In this document: positions 43,062-52,340 of the stretch, one piece after another | How positions within the stretch are numbered: the stretch's first letter is position 1 | Layout: each line of letters starts with the position of its first letter | Assembly: GCF_000147715.2 (NCBI RefSeq) | Contig: NC_017934.1 | Location: 2,170,001-2,234,000 of the forward strand | Direction of reading: 5' to 3' | DNA: 64,000 nt | DNA from: Mesotoga prima MesG1.Ag.4.2 | GTDB lineage: Bacteria; Thermotogota; Thermotogae; Petrotogales; Kosmotogaceae | Notes under the pieces: generated by a model | What the model was told of the DNA's origin: nothing | Seen by the model: only the letters and a program-made list of their open reading frames with translations | The model's database searches: none | Program-made: the position numbers and the translations under genes

Positions 43062-44828
43062 TTGAGCATTCCAGGAAGCAAGTTGCAGGTATATCTGACA
43101 TCGATTCTGATAGTCGTTGTTTCAGCAGTAGTCTTTTCCCTGCACTCTATTCAGCCAGTTAAGTTTTTCGCCATACTTAGCGAAATGGTTGTTATTGGTG
43201 TTTCGCTAGTCGCGGCTTACCTACTGGGAAATCGCGAGCTCCACAAAGGGATTCCTCTGGGCCTTATCTTTCTTTCGGTTTCAACATATTTTGATTTGCT
43301 TGAAGCGCTTACCGAAACGAGAGTGTATGAATTCGTTTCAGTAGTACTTCTGCTTATTGGTTTACCCATGCTCCTGATAAGTGCTTTCTATCACATCAAG
43401 GAGCGAAAGAAGAGAATCTCAGAGTTCGGGGCCGTTGTAAACAATTCACTGGACGGCATTCTGCTTCTGGGTCTGTCAGGAGAAATACTCTATCCGAACA
43501 GGGCCGCTTGCAGCTTGCTTGGATATAGTAGCGAAGAACTCATGAGAAAGAGAGTATCTGATTTGCTTTCCGAAGATAGCGAGAAGAAATTCGAGAAGGC
43601 GAAGTCCTCCCTTTTTGCTGGAAAGAATGCCTTTCAGATTGAACTGGAACTCATTACCGCGAGACAATTCAAGTTAGTTGCTGAGGTCAATCTAGTGATT
43701 GGAAGGGATACGAAAGAAGATCCCGATTCCTTTCTCATGACCTTCAAAGATGTCACTCACCTGCGGAAGATCGAGTCGACTCTCATTGAACAGAACAAGT
43801 TCCAGAGACTTCTCAACGAATTAATCACGGAAGTATTGGAAAGCGATTTCGATGAAAAGACCTACAGGTACTTCTTGATGAGATGTGTTGAGGTCTTCCC
43901 AAAAGCAGATGCAGCAGCTTTTCTTTTAAAAAAGGAGGATAATCGTTATCATTTCGTGGCCACTCACAACTATGACTTTGAGAAACTGAAGACGGTCTCT
44001 TTTTCTTCCGAAGAGCTTATTCAAAAAGGTAGCGATGATGTGGTTATCATAAAAGACTACAGTGTTGATTACAAAATGGATGGTGAGCGACTGGAGAAGA
44101 TTGTAAAAGGAGGAAGGCTTGAGGAAATAAAGAGCACGCTTTCGATACCAATAAAGATAGATGATGACATCAGAATGTACTTCAATCTGGACAGTTTTAC
44201 CTCTTCAACAGCTTTTGATGACAAAGAGGTAGTGAACACTGCAATCGGTTTTGGAAAAGCGATTTCAGTTCTTCTTTGGAGGATACAGACAGTAAATGAA
44301 CTGAGAAGACAGAGAAAGCTGATGGAAAAGCTATCTATGGAGGATCACCTGACCGGTCTTCCGAATCGCAGAGCCTTCTTTGATTGCGCGGAAAGGCAGC
44401 TTGAGTTTTCGAAACGAAAGTCTGAGGCAATGGCTCTTCTTTATCTTGATCTCAATGATTTCAAAGGAGTCAACGATACTCTTGGACATGATTTTGGTGA
44501 TGAGCTTCTAAAGAGTGTTGGCAAGCGCCTTAGTACCGTCTGCCGTAAAAGTGATCTCATTGCAAGGATGGGCGGCGACGAATTTGTGTACGTACTACCT
44601 TCAACGGGAAAGGAAGGGTCTAGAGAAGCGGAAACGAGAATCCATCAAGCCTTTGAAGACCCCTTTTCTGTCAAGGGAAGAAGCTTGAAACTGACTGCCA
44701 GTGTCGGTATAGCAGTATTTCCTGATGACGGGAAGACGATTAGAGAATTGCTGATCGTAGCCGACGAAAAGATGTATGAAAACAAGGAGAAGCTCTCAAG
44801 AGAGTCAAAGAGGGTGACTATTACCTGA
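43062..44828 (+). CDS. Membrane-anchored PAS-GAF-GGDEF diguanylate cyclase
   Basis: The 588-aa protein starts with three or four membrane helices (residues 8-110). A PAS domain follows (about 125-230, GAVVNNSLDGILLL and ILYPNRAACSLLGYSSEEL), then a GAF-like region (about 260-410) and a GGDEF domain (about 420-585). The catalytic motif ARMGGDEF is intact. The R-x-x-D inhibitory site (RKSD) lies five residues upstream, so product feedback is expected. It makes cyclic-di-GMP from GTP in response to a signal sensed by the upstream domains. TTG start behind GAGGTG. The gene is monocistronic. Confidence 0.93.
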   Translation: MSIPGSKLQVYLTSILIVVVSAVVFSLHSIQPVKFFAILSEMVVIGVSLVAAYLLGNRELHKGIPLGLIFLSVSTYFDLLEALTETRVYEFVSVVLLLIGLPMLLISAFYHIKERKKRISEFGAVVNNSLDGILLLGLSGEILYPNRAACSLLGYSSEELMRKRVSDLLSEDSEKKFEKAKSSLFAGKNAFQIELELITARQFKLVAEVNLVIGRDTKEDPDSFLMTFKDVTHLRKIESTLIEQNKFQRLLNELITEVLESDFDEKTYRYFLMRCVEVFPKADAAAFLLKKEDNRYHFVATHNYDFEKLKTVSFSSEELIQKGSDDVVIIKDYSVDYKMDGERLEKIVKGGRLEEIKSTLSIPIKIDDDIRMYFNLDSFTSSTAFDDKEVVNTAIGFGKAISVLLWRIQTVNELRRQRKLMEKLSMEDHLTGLPNRRAFFDCAERQLEFSKRKSEAMALLYLDLNDFKGVNDTLGHDFGDELLKSVGKRLSTVCRKSDLIARMGGDEFVYVLPSTGKEGSREAETRIHQAFEDPFSVKGRSLKLTASVGIAVFPDDGKTIRELLIVADEKMYENKEKLSRESKRVTIT

Positions 44829-44943
44829 TCATTTGATCTAACTGCTTTTCAAACTTACTTAGGTTACAAGAAAATGCATCTAGACACTTTTACCTCACAA
44901 GAAACACGCTTTCTTCTGTGCCAAATAATTCACTAATTCATTT

Positions 44944-45130
44944 CTCACGAAGTACGTATGTAACAACTAATAGAAAGGAGCAAGAGAAGGAGAGCGGAAA
45001 CCGGAATGGAGAAGATGGAAAACGATTTTGAACTGTTCTGTTCGAGGAGTAAAGACCTGAGCATGGAGATTGCTATCCGGATTGTTTCGTAGACTTTGTG
45101 CTTCTTTGTTTCCGACTTAGTCTTCTCGAG
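44944..45130. repeat. Dispersed ~185-bp repeat, copy A
   Basis: This 187-base segment recurs at 51889-52071 in the same orientation. The two share long identical runs, for example 38 bases beginning TAACAACTAATAGAAAGGAG, with scattered substitutions and small gaps. The ends are loosely inverted (CTCACGAAG at one end, complement CTCGAGAAG at the other). Copy A abuts the broken 3' end of a nucleotidyltransferase gene. No target duplication is obvious. Confidence 0.78.
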
Positions 45131-45541
45131 CGTATGGATACTTCTCTTGAGAAATTTCTGAAGAAAGGTGATTTCACAACTGCTCTTATTGTGAAGCTCT
45201 ACCAGAGAGTTCAGTGACTCTCGAGATATAAGTATAAGATCGGCGTATAGAACGAGAATATCCTCATCTTTCGGTATGAGTTCGAGAGCTTTTTGCAGGG
45301 CATCGGTAGTTACTCTTGGAGTCTTTTGATATGGATAACTGACCGGGAAAACTATGCTACCTGCGAAATCTCTCTCAAAATCAGGGTTTATTATTACTAC
45401 CGCTCTGTCACATTTCGAGACCTCGAAAGCCTTTTAAAGAATATGCATTACCATAGGTCTTCCCTTCATCTTCATCAGAGGTTTTGGAACTGATGACTTC
45501 AGACGTTTCCCCATTCCTGCGGCAAGAATAACTGGAATCAT
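45131..45541 (-). pseudogene. Truncated GlmU-like sugar nucleotidyltransferase
   Basis: ATG 45541 begins MIPVILAAGMGKRLKSS and PKPLMKMKGRPMVMHI, the nucleotide-binding signature of GlmU/MobA-like transferases. It is interrupted by TAA after MHIL. Homology resumes in frame (KAFEVSKCDRAVVIIN, TTDALQKALELIPKDEDILVLYADLIL) and ends abruptly at the repeat (45130). From there a foreign reading frame continues in the repeat to 44945. Normal proteins need at least 230 residues for this domain; only about 137 codons remain. The intact enzyme would make UDP- or other nucleotide sugars. Confidence 0.78.
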
Positions 45542-45750
45542 GACCGAAACAGGCCCGTTCATCTCATCGATCTGAAGAATAATAACACTTTCTATCGATC
45601 GAAACTGCACTCATGACCAGATATGACTGAACGAGAAAGGAAAAGTATAGAAGAGTAATTCACCGATAATCGCCTTGTGTTTTCGCTGAGCGGACAGGAT
45701 TAGATTCGATGGGATTTGGCTATTACAATACGGGAGTGTTTATATTGGTG

Positions 45751-45776
45751 TGTAATCGTTTACGCAAACGTTTACA
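45751..45776 (+). promoter_or_regulatory. LacI-family operator upstream of the rbs-type operon
   Basis: A near-perfect 26-base palindrome (TGTAA-t-CGTTT-a-CG-c-AAACG-t-TTACA) with a central CG and AAACGTTT-like half-sites, the usual shape of LacI/GalR-family operators. It ends 18 bases before the regulator start codon, so it probably mediates autorepression and control of the whole operon. Confidence 0.85.
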
Positions 45777-45794
45777 GGAGGATCTTTAATATCG

Positions 45795-46775
45795 TTGAAG
45801 ACAAAGATCAGTATACGTGAAGTAGCAGAAAGGGCCGGGGTTTCGACGGCCACAGTCTCCAGAGTACTTAACAAGAGCCTATATGTAAGGCCCGAGCTCG
45901 AAGAAAAAGTCATTAGAGCCTCTCGGGAGCTTGGTTATGTTCCCAATAGGCTTGCCAGAGGCCTCAGAATCGGCAGTAGCGGTATGATAGGTTTCCTTAT
46001 CCCCGATATAGTGAATCCCTTTTTCTCGGAAATAGTAAAGGGAGCTGAAGATTATCTGCGCGAGAAGGGATACTTCATTTTTCTTGCCAGTTCATCTGGC
46101 GATTCTCTGAAAGAGGAGGAGCTTCTTAAGGCTCTGTATTCACGGAATATTGAGGGAATTGGTGCAATAATCCTCGGAGAGCTTCCTGAGTTTGTTAGGT
46201 CGATTTCGTCAAATCTGCCCATTGTGATTATCGACAATTATCAAGACTGGGATGAAGTCTCTTATGTTTTTTCAGACAATTACGATGGGATGAAAAAGAT
46301 GATGAATTATCTAATTAGAGGGGGTCACAAAAGCTTTGCGTTTCTAAATGGTCCCGCGAACACATTTTCCTCAAGAGAAAGGCTTAGGGCATTTGAAGAT
46401 GTTATCTCAGAAGAGAATAGGAGTTTCGAGATACATTTCGGAGACTATACCTTTGAAAGCGGTAGAGATATGCTAAGAAAACTCAAGAGAATACCCGATG
46501 CTATAGTATGCGGTAACGATATGATAGCATTCGGAGCTATAATGGAGCTGACTGAGATGAAATACGATGTACCTGGAAGAGTATCGGTTACAGGATTCGA
46601 TGACATACTCTTCTCAAGTATGACCAATCCTAAATTGACTACCGTTCGTCAAGATGGATACGCTATGGGTAGGGTTTCCGGTGAGATACTTCTGAGAAAG
46701 ATTAGCGGTCAGAAAACAAACCACAAGATTCTTCTGAAGACTTCACTTCAAATCAGGGGGAGCAGCAATGGATGA
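45795..46775 (+). CDS. LacI-family transcriptional regulator of the ribose-type operon
   Basis: The 326-aa protein starts with the LacI HTH (ISIREVAERAGVSTATVSRVLN) and hinge helix (VPNRLARGLR). A periplasmic-binding-protein-like sensor domain follows (residues 62-326). It would bind the palindrome just upstream and release it on sugar binding. The TTG start is 12-13 bases from AGGAGG, rather far; translation could also begin a little downstream. The 3' end overlaps rbsA by 8 bases, so regulator and transporter are one transcript. It is named by context; ribose is inferred from the neighbouring genes. Confidence 0.88.
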   Translation: MKTKISIREVAERAGVSTATVSRVLNKSLYVRPELEEKVIRASRELGYVPNRLARGLRIGSSGMIGFLIPDIVNPFFSEIVKGAEDYLREKGYFIFLASSSGDSLKEEELLKALYSRNIEGIGAIILGELPEFVRSISSNLPIVIIDNYQDWDEVSYVFSDNYDGMKKMMNYLIRGGHKSFAFLNGPANTFSSRERLRAFEDVISEENRSFEIHFGDYTFESGRDMLRKLKRIPDAIVCGNDMIAFGAIMELTEMKYDVPGRVSVTGFDDILFSSMTNPKLTTVRQDGYAMGRVSGEILLRKISGQKTNHKILLKTSLQIRGSSNG

Positions 46776-48258
46776 TTTCATTCTCAAGATGGAGGGTATC
46801 TCCAAGAGCTTTCCCGGAGTAAAGGCGCTGGATAACGTCAGTTTCGATCTAAAGCGAGGAGAGATTCTTGCTCTGATAGGCGAAAACGGCGCTGGCAAGT
46901 CGACTCTCATGAAGATATTGAGTGGTGTTTACAGGCAAAATGAGGGGAAGATAATTCTCGAAGGTAATGAAGTTCGTATTGAGGGACCCTCAGATTCTAT
47001 AGAGCGTGGAATAGCGGTAATCTACCAGGAATTGAATCTTAGTGAAGATCTCACAGTTGCCGAGAACATATATTTGGGAAGAGAGATGAGCTCATGGTGG
47101 AATCTTAATCGTAGAGGCCTCAGAAGAAGGGCCGAAAAGCTTCTGAGCTCGCTCAACTTTCCAGTACGCGCAGGCGCGATAGTTAGGAAGCTTAATGTCT
47201 CGGAAAGACAGCTTGTCGAGATCGCTAGAGCTATGGCCTCCGATGCAAAGATAATCGTAATGGATGAACCTACTGCAACGATAACCGAGCATGAGACATC
47301 GATACTATTCAAGCTCATGAGGGAACTTAAAGAAAAAGGTGTGTCGATAGTTTTTGTTTCTCATAAACTTGAAGAGGTTTTCGAAATAGCCGACAGGGTC
47401 ACGATATTGAGAGATGGATCATTAATATCTTCCGCTCCTATCGGAGACTACACTGGCGACCGTTTGATAAAGGATATGGTAGGAAGAAGAATCGACGATA
47501 TGTTCCCGAAAGAGAACTTCGTAACGGAAGAAACCGTCTTCGCGGTTGATGGTCTTTCAGCACCAGGTCACTTCGAAAATGTCTCTTTCGAAGTGAAAAG
47601 AGGTGAGATCCTCGGAATAGCGGGTCTTGTGGGCTCTGGCAAGGGCGCGATTGCTCTAGCCATATACGGTGGCATAAAGGCAACTGCGAATAAGGCCGAG
47701 CTTTGCGGCAAATCATTCCCATTTCCAATTAGGCCTGACCAAGCATTGTCTAGAGGAGTAATTCTCATACCCGAGGATCGGAAGACACAGGGGTTGGTGA
47801 CATCTTTGAGTATTACAAAGAACATTGTTCTACCAAATACAGAACTCGTAAGCAAACTGGGCAATATTAGCTGGAGAGCGAGCAGGAAACTTGCCGAAAA
47901 GATGATAAATAGACTGGCTATAAAGACACCTTCTTCAGATGAAAGAGTTAACAACCTGTCAGGTGGAAATCAGCAGAAAGTAGTTCTTGCAAAAGGGCTT
48001 ACAAAATCGCCTGAAATAGTAGTCTTCGTCGAGCCCACCAGGGGAATTGACGTTGGAGCAAAAGTTGAGGTCTACCGGCTAATGAACGAACTGGCAAATC
48101 AGGGTAAGGGGATAATCATGATATCTTCTGAGCTGCCAGAAGTAACGAGCATGAGCGATCGAGTACTTGTGATGCACCGTGGTCGCCAGGTAGCCATATT
48201 TGAAAGAAAGGATATTAATCAGCAGAACATAATTTCTGCGGCAATGGGGGAACAATGA
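46768..48258 (+). CDS. rbsA: Sugar ABC transporter ATP-binding protein (RbsA type, two NBDs)
   Basis: The 496-aa protein has two fused ATPase domains. NBD1 is canonical: GENGAGKST, LNVSERQLVEIARA, VMDEPT. NBD2 has the expected degenerate Walker A (GLVGSGKGA) and LSGGNQQK. Its Walker B reads VVFVEPTRGID, with Val in place of the Asp that precedes the catalytic Glu in most homologues. It would energise ribose or related pentose import with the permease and binding protein encoded next. The start overlaps the regulator and the stop overlaps rbsC (ATGATG). Confidence 0.9.
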   Translation: MDDFILKMEGISKSFPGVKALDNVSFDLKRGEILALIGENGAGKSTLMKILSGVYRQNEGKIILEGNEVRIEGPSDSIERGIAVIYQELNLSEDLTVAENIYLGREMSSWWNLNRRGLRRRAEKLLSSLNFPVRAGAIVRKLNVSERQLVEIARAMASDAKIIVMDEPTATITEHETSILFKLMRELKEKGVSIVFVSHKLEEVFEIADRVTILRDGSLISSAPIGDYTGDRLIKDMVGRRIDDMFPKENFVTEETVFAVDGLSAPGHFENVSFEVKRGEILGIAGLVGSGKGAIALAIYGGIKATANKAELCGKSFPFPIRPDQALSRGVILIPEDRKTQGLVTSLSITKNIVLPNTELVSKLGNISWRASRKLAEKMINRLAIKTPSSDERVNNLSGGNQQKVVLAKGLTKSPEIVVFVEPTRGIDVGAKVEVYRLMNELANQGKGIIMISSELPEVTSMSDRVLVMHRGRQVAIFERKDINQQNIISAAMGEQ

Positions 48259-49181
48259 TGAAGAAGACCCTCAGTCTTTTAAGAAGATTTCCAATCGTTG
48301 TTGGCTTTGTTGGAATCGTTCTTGTGTTTAGCTTTCTAAGCGATAGATTTTTTACCGTTTCAAATTTCATGAATGTTCTTAGGCAGGTATCTATTAACGG
48401 AATAATCGCATTCGGAATGACCTTCGTAATAATCTCTGGAGGCATAGACCTTTCAGTAGGTTCGATATTCGCTTTCTCGGCAGTAGTCGGTGCAAGCGTT
48501 ATAAAGAGCACTTCTACTTTTCTTGGAATCCTAGCGGCACTCGGAATAGGTGCTCTTATGGGCGCCTTCAACGGCGTAATCATTGCCAAGATGAAGCTTC
48601 AGCCTTTCATAGTAACTCTTGCCACTATGGCTATCGCCAGGAGCTTTACGCAGGCATTCACTCAGGGAAGACCGGTAACTGGTTTTCCAGCAAGTTTCAG
48701 GGAAATCGGGCGTGGAGAGATCTTCGGAATTCCCGTGCCTGTTTTAATAATGCTCGGAGTGTTTGTTTTCGCCTGGTATCTTCTCTTTAATACGAAGTTG
48801 GGTCTCTACACTTACTCAATAGGTGGAAACGAAGAGGCAACGAGACTAAGCGGTGTCAAAGTAGATAGATACAAGATAGTTATTTATACAATAAGCGGTC
48901 TTCTTGCCGCGCTGAGCGCACTCATTTTGACTGCTAGACTCAATAGTGCCCAGCCAATATTTGGAGAGGGTTATGAATTGGATGCCATTGCCGCGGTGGT
49001 TCTAGGAGGGACAAGCCTCTCCGGTGGAAAGGGATCGATAATAGGAACAATTTTCGGTGTTATGGTCCTTGGAATAATAAACAACGGTATGAATCTTGTT
49101 ATTATCTCACCATTCTACCAACAGGCAGTAAAAGGAGCCGTAATACTCCTGGCAGTCATGGCGGAAAGAAACAATGATTAG
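48255..49181 (+). CDS. rbsC: Sugar ABC transporter permease (RbsC type)
   Basis: The 308-aa membrane protein has eight to ten helices and the family motifs GMTFVIISGGIDLSVGS and DAIAAVVLGGTSLSGGKGS (the EAA-like coupling segment). It overlaps the end of rbsA by 4 bases. It forms the import channel and is followed, after a weak hairpin near 49195-49210, by the binding protein gene. Confidence 0.93.
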   Translation: MMKKTLSLLRRFPIVVGFVGIVLVFSFLSDRFFTVSNFMNVLRQVSINGIIAFGMTFVIISGGIDLSVGSIFAFSAVVGASVIKSTSTFLGILAALGIGALMGAFNGVIIAKMKLQPFIVTLATMAIARSFTQAFTQGRPVTGFPASFREIGRGEIFGIPVPVLIMLGVFVFAWYLLFNTKLGLYTYSIGGNEEATRLSGVKVDRYKIVIYTISGLLAALSALILTARLNSAQPIFGEGYELDAIAAVVLGGTSLSGGKGSIIGTIFGVMVLGIINNGMNLVIISPFYQQAVKGAVILLAVMAERNND

Positions 49182-49230
49182 GTATTTGTTTTAGGCCTTC
49201 AAGGCCAATTTTTGATAAGGAGGTACTGAA

Positions 49231-50109
49231 ATGAAGAAACTACTTGTAATTACCGTTTTTCTGGTAGCAGCATCGGCGTTCCTTTTCGGAGCAACCTACA
49301 GAATTGGACTCTCTCTATCCACTCTCAATAATCCGTTCTTTGTAACGCTTAGGGACGGAGCCCTTCAGGCAGCGGCTGGTCTAGGAGTAGAAGTAATCGT
49401 GGCTGATGGCCGAGACAACCCTGCCAAGCAGTTAGGTGATATCGAAGACTTTGTGCAGCAGAAATTGGATCTAATAGTTATTAACCCGACTGACAGCGAC
49501 GCGATTGTCACTGCTGTGGAGGAAGCTAATAAGGCTGGAATACCTGTGATAACAGTTGACAGAGGAGCCAGTGGCGGAATGGTGATTGCGCATATTGCTT
49601 CCGACAATGTTGCAGGCGGTATGATGGCCGGTGAGTACGTCGCAATGCTTCTCGGTGGAAAGGGTAACGTAGTTGAACTTGAAGGAATCGTTGGAACATC
49701 GGCTGCGCGAGATCGCGGAGAGGGCTTTGGTGCAGCTATTTCCAAATACCCGGACATCAAGATAGTTGCGAAACAGGTTGCAAACTTCAACAGAGCCGAA
49801 GGACTTGTGGTAATGGAGAACATCCTTCAGGCGAATCCCAATATCGATGCTGTTTTTGCTCACAATGACGAGATGGCTCTTGGAGCAATCGAAGCCATAA
49901 AAGCAGCCGGTCTTCTAGATAAGATCAAAGTCGTAGGCTTTGATGCCATTGACGATGCTGTTGCAGCGGTAAATGCCGGTGAAATGGCGGCTACTGTTGC
50001 CCAGCAACCATTTTTGATGGGTCAGCTGGCTGTCGTCAAAGCGTTCGAGTATCTGACTATCGGTACGATTTACATTCCTGTAGATCTACAGTTAGTAACG
50101 TCGAAGTAA
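49231..50109 (+). CDS. rbsB: Sugar ABC transporter substrate-binding protein (RbsB type)
   Basis: The 292-aa protein has a signal peptide (residues 1-20, ending LFGA) and a Peripla_BP_4 fold. RbsB-like contact motifs are STLNNPFF, ADGRDNPAKQ, TVDRGASGG, AHNDEMALGA and VGFDAIDDA. These Asp, Arg and Asn positions are those that hold ribose in E. coli RbsB. It delivers the sugar in the periplasm. Strong AAGGAGG Shine-Dalgarno. A terminator follows, before the broken ribokinase. Confidence 0.93.
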   Translation: MKKLLVITVFLVAASAFLFGATYRIGLSLSTLNNPFFVTLRDGALQAAAGLGVEVIVADGRDNPAKQLGDIEDFVQQKLDLIVINPTDSDAIVTAVEEANKAGIPVITVDRGASGGMVIAHIASDNVAGGMMAGEYVAMLLGGKGNVVELEGIVGTSAARDRGEGFGAAISKYPDIKIVAKQVANFNRAEGLVVMENILQANPNIDAVFAHNDEMALGAIEAIKAAGLLDKIKVVGFDAIDDAVAAVNAGEMAATVAQQPFLMGQLAVVKAFEYLTIGTIYIPVDLQLVTSK

Positions 50110-50119
50110 TAAGACGAGG

Positions 50120-50155
50120 AGGCCGGGGGGACGGGGATCTCCCTCCGGCTCTTTT
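50120..50155 (+). terminator. Terminator after rbsB
   Basis: GCCGGGGGGA pairs with TCCCTCCGGC (10 bp, one G-T) around an 8-base loop, followed by TCTTTTAG. It would reduce read-through into the ribokinase remnant. Confidence 0.75.
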
Positions 50156-50165
50156 AGAGGCTCTT

Positions 50166-51055
50166 ATGATAGCAGTTATAGAAAGCAGCAACGTCGATAT
50201 GGGAATAAACGTAGATGACTTCGCTTTACCGGGTCAGACTCAGAAGAGATGGAGCTGTCTTACTGTACAGGAGGCAAGGGTGCTAATCAGGCAGTAACAT
50301 CAAGACTACTTGGTGGAGAGGTCTTCTTCCTTACCTGTCTGGGAAACGATGGAAATGCCCATATGATGAAAAGAGAACTGAAAGCCATTGATCTTGGTAG
50401 TGGAATAAGATATGTCGATTCTCCAAACGGAGTCGCCCTGATAGAGGTTTAAAGATCAGGAGAGAACAGGATAATAGTATACCCTGGTGCAAACTCTCAT
50501 CTGTCTCCGGAGATCATCGCCGATTCAAGAGAAAGGCTGCTAAAAGCCGACATTCTTCTTCTTAAGAACGAAATTCCGTTCGAACAGACTCTCTTTGCAG
50601 CGAAACTCTTCAGCGAAGCCTGAAAGACGGTCATTTTTGATCCTGCACCATCAAGTAATATCGACAAGTCAATTCTACGATACGTAAGCATCATAACCCC
50701 AAACGAAATGGAAATGGCCGAGCTTGCTGGATACAATCTCGGCATTGAAGACGCTACTGCAAAGCTTCACAAGATGGGATGTGAGGATGTGCTTCTGAGG
50801 AGAGGAAATAAAGGGGTTTTCTTCTCTGGAAGATCGAAGAGTTTGGTAGTCCTGGCCTTCAAAGTAAGAGTCATAGATTCAACCGCAGCTGGCGATGTCT
50901 TCAGTGGGGCTTTTGCCTGCTCGCTGGACAGAAAACTCGATCTTCACGATTCTCTCAGGTATGCCTGTGCAGCCGCAGCATTATCGGTTACCAGAAGGGG
51001 AGCCCAGAAGTCGGTTCCTCGAAATGAAGAGATTGAAAGTCTCCTTGGCGAATGA
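50166..51055 (+). pseudogene. rbsK: Decayed ribokinase
   Basis: ATG 50166 starts SSNVDMGINVDDF and LPGQTQK. Near 50245 the frame shifts to MELSYCTGGKGANQAV, and ribokinase homology continues to LGNDGNAH. A TAA at 50450-50452 and a TGA at 50621-50623 interrupt the same frame. The remainder (FDPAPSS, ITPNEMEMAEL, DSTAAGDVFSGAF with the catalytic Asp) is intact to TGA/TAA at 51053-51055. One frameshift and two nonsense codons within about 296 codons mean no active kinase. The intact gene would phosphorylate ribose imported by RbsABC. Confidence 0.92.
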
Positions 51056-51888
51056 GATTTCGAGAGTTACTGGGTGCCTTTCGAAAAACTAGATTGCTTA
51101 TGAAACTGATCTAATTTGAGAAACTTCTCCTCCGTGTAACTCTCTGCGAAAGTAGGCTCAGGCTGTTTCCTTATTTTGACTGATACTAATTTAGTGTGGA
51201 GATACCTTGTAAGTATTAGAAAGATATGAATCTAAGTTTTATTGCTCGAAGTACTCTTTTAAGAGCTGAATTCATGTCGCTTTCTTATAGAGCTTATGGG
51301 TGCACAGTTTCTGTCTACTGTAACAGCAATTATGATTGAAAATCGGTACTCCAATTTGGAGAAGCAACTTTCCATTTTCGTGAAAATTATCGCGAAGGAC
51401 AACGTAAGAACAGTTTTCTACGTCTCTTTTATTGGGACAGAATGAAAGAAGCGGTGGAGGTGGAAATGAAGACGAAGACAATGAATTTCTTTCATATTTT
51501 CTAGGTCATCTCGTCTTTCACAATTCTTATATATCTGGGGCAAGCATAGTTAAGGAAGAGATTATCATCGGCCGTTCTGGCGATGATTTTGAATATATGG
51601 CGGGTTTTGGAGTTCCCAAAGATAGACCCTTCAAAGCCTTGTCTTCTGGAGACAGCATCATAGTCTCGATCGCTATAGACGACAGCATTGGAGAGAGCAG
51701 ACTTCAAACGCCTGTGCGGTAATAAAGATCGAACTGGCATCGATAGTGAGGCTACTAACCGATGAGAAATACTCTACTGCATATTCTCGTGGAACTCAGG
51801 TCCTAGGTGACTTGTGAATAAGGCGCACACACAAAAAATGGGGTTCTTGGAATTACCTCACGATTGTTGTAGGATTCTTTATCTCTTA
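51056..51888. other. Intergenic region with no recognisable gene
   Basis: A plus-strand open frame (51432-51722, about 96 codons) lacks a convincing ribosome-binding site and resembles nothing I know. It may be debris of a lost gene (KEEIIIGRSGDDFEYMAGFG is protein-like). Other frames are closed by stops. No hairpin terminator or tRNA was seen. Confidence 0.4.
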
Positions 51889-52071
51889 CTCACGAAGTGC
51901 GTGTGCGTAACAACTAATAGAAAGGAGCAAGAGAAGGAGAGCGGATACTGGAATGGAGAAGACGGAAGTCGATTTTGACCTGTTCGAGGAGTAAAGACCT
52001 GAGCGTGGAGATTGCTCTATGAATTGTTTCGAAGACTTTATAACCTTTGTTTCCGACTTAGTCTTCTCGAG
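51889..52071. repeat. Dispersed ~185-bp repeat, copy B
   Basis: Direct repeat of 44944-45130, 183 bases, with the same terminal sequences. Flanks differ completely from copy A, so the repeat itself moved or was duplicated. On the minus strand it is open as a tail ending SIPVSALLLLLLSIS..., as in copy A, but no start signal lies upstream. Confidence 0.78.
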
Positions 52072-52313
52072 AATGAATCGGTGAAGGTCATTGAAAATCA
52101 GATAGGCAGAATAACCAGGATGATCCAATTCTTGTGGCCATCTTCAGTTGAGACCTACGAGTATGTCTACGTCACATGGTTCCATAACTCTTAATATGAA
52201 CCGATTGGATCTAACGAGTCCGAATTGTACGACGAGCGAAACACCGGCAACGACGATTCGGAATTCGACACATATATTCTAGTGAAGACTAAGCAGTAAG
52301 TTTTACAAAGCAG

Positions 52314-52340
52314 AAGCGGCCATGAAGGCCGCATTTTTTG
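52314..52340 (+). terminator. Orphan rho-independent terminator
   Basis: GCGGCC/GGCCGC stem with an ATGAA loop and ATTTTTT tail. No supported plus-strand gene ends just upstream, so it may mark the end of a lost gene or an unseen small RNA within 52072-52313. Confidence 0.7.

Noticed and set aside
49186-49216. Hairpin GGCC-TTCAA-GGCC with a short T-tract between rbsC and rbsB
   Set aside because: The stem is only 4 bp with an adjacent mismatch, too weak to call a terminator. It may modestly stabilise or attenuate mRNA.
51432-51722. Plus-strand open frame of 96 codons
   Set aside because: Part of it is protein-like, but there is no good start signal and no recognisable family; treated as possible debris.
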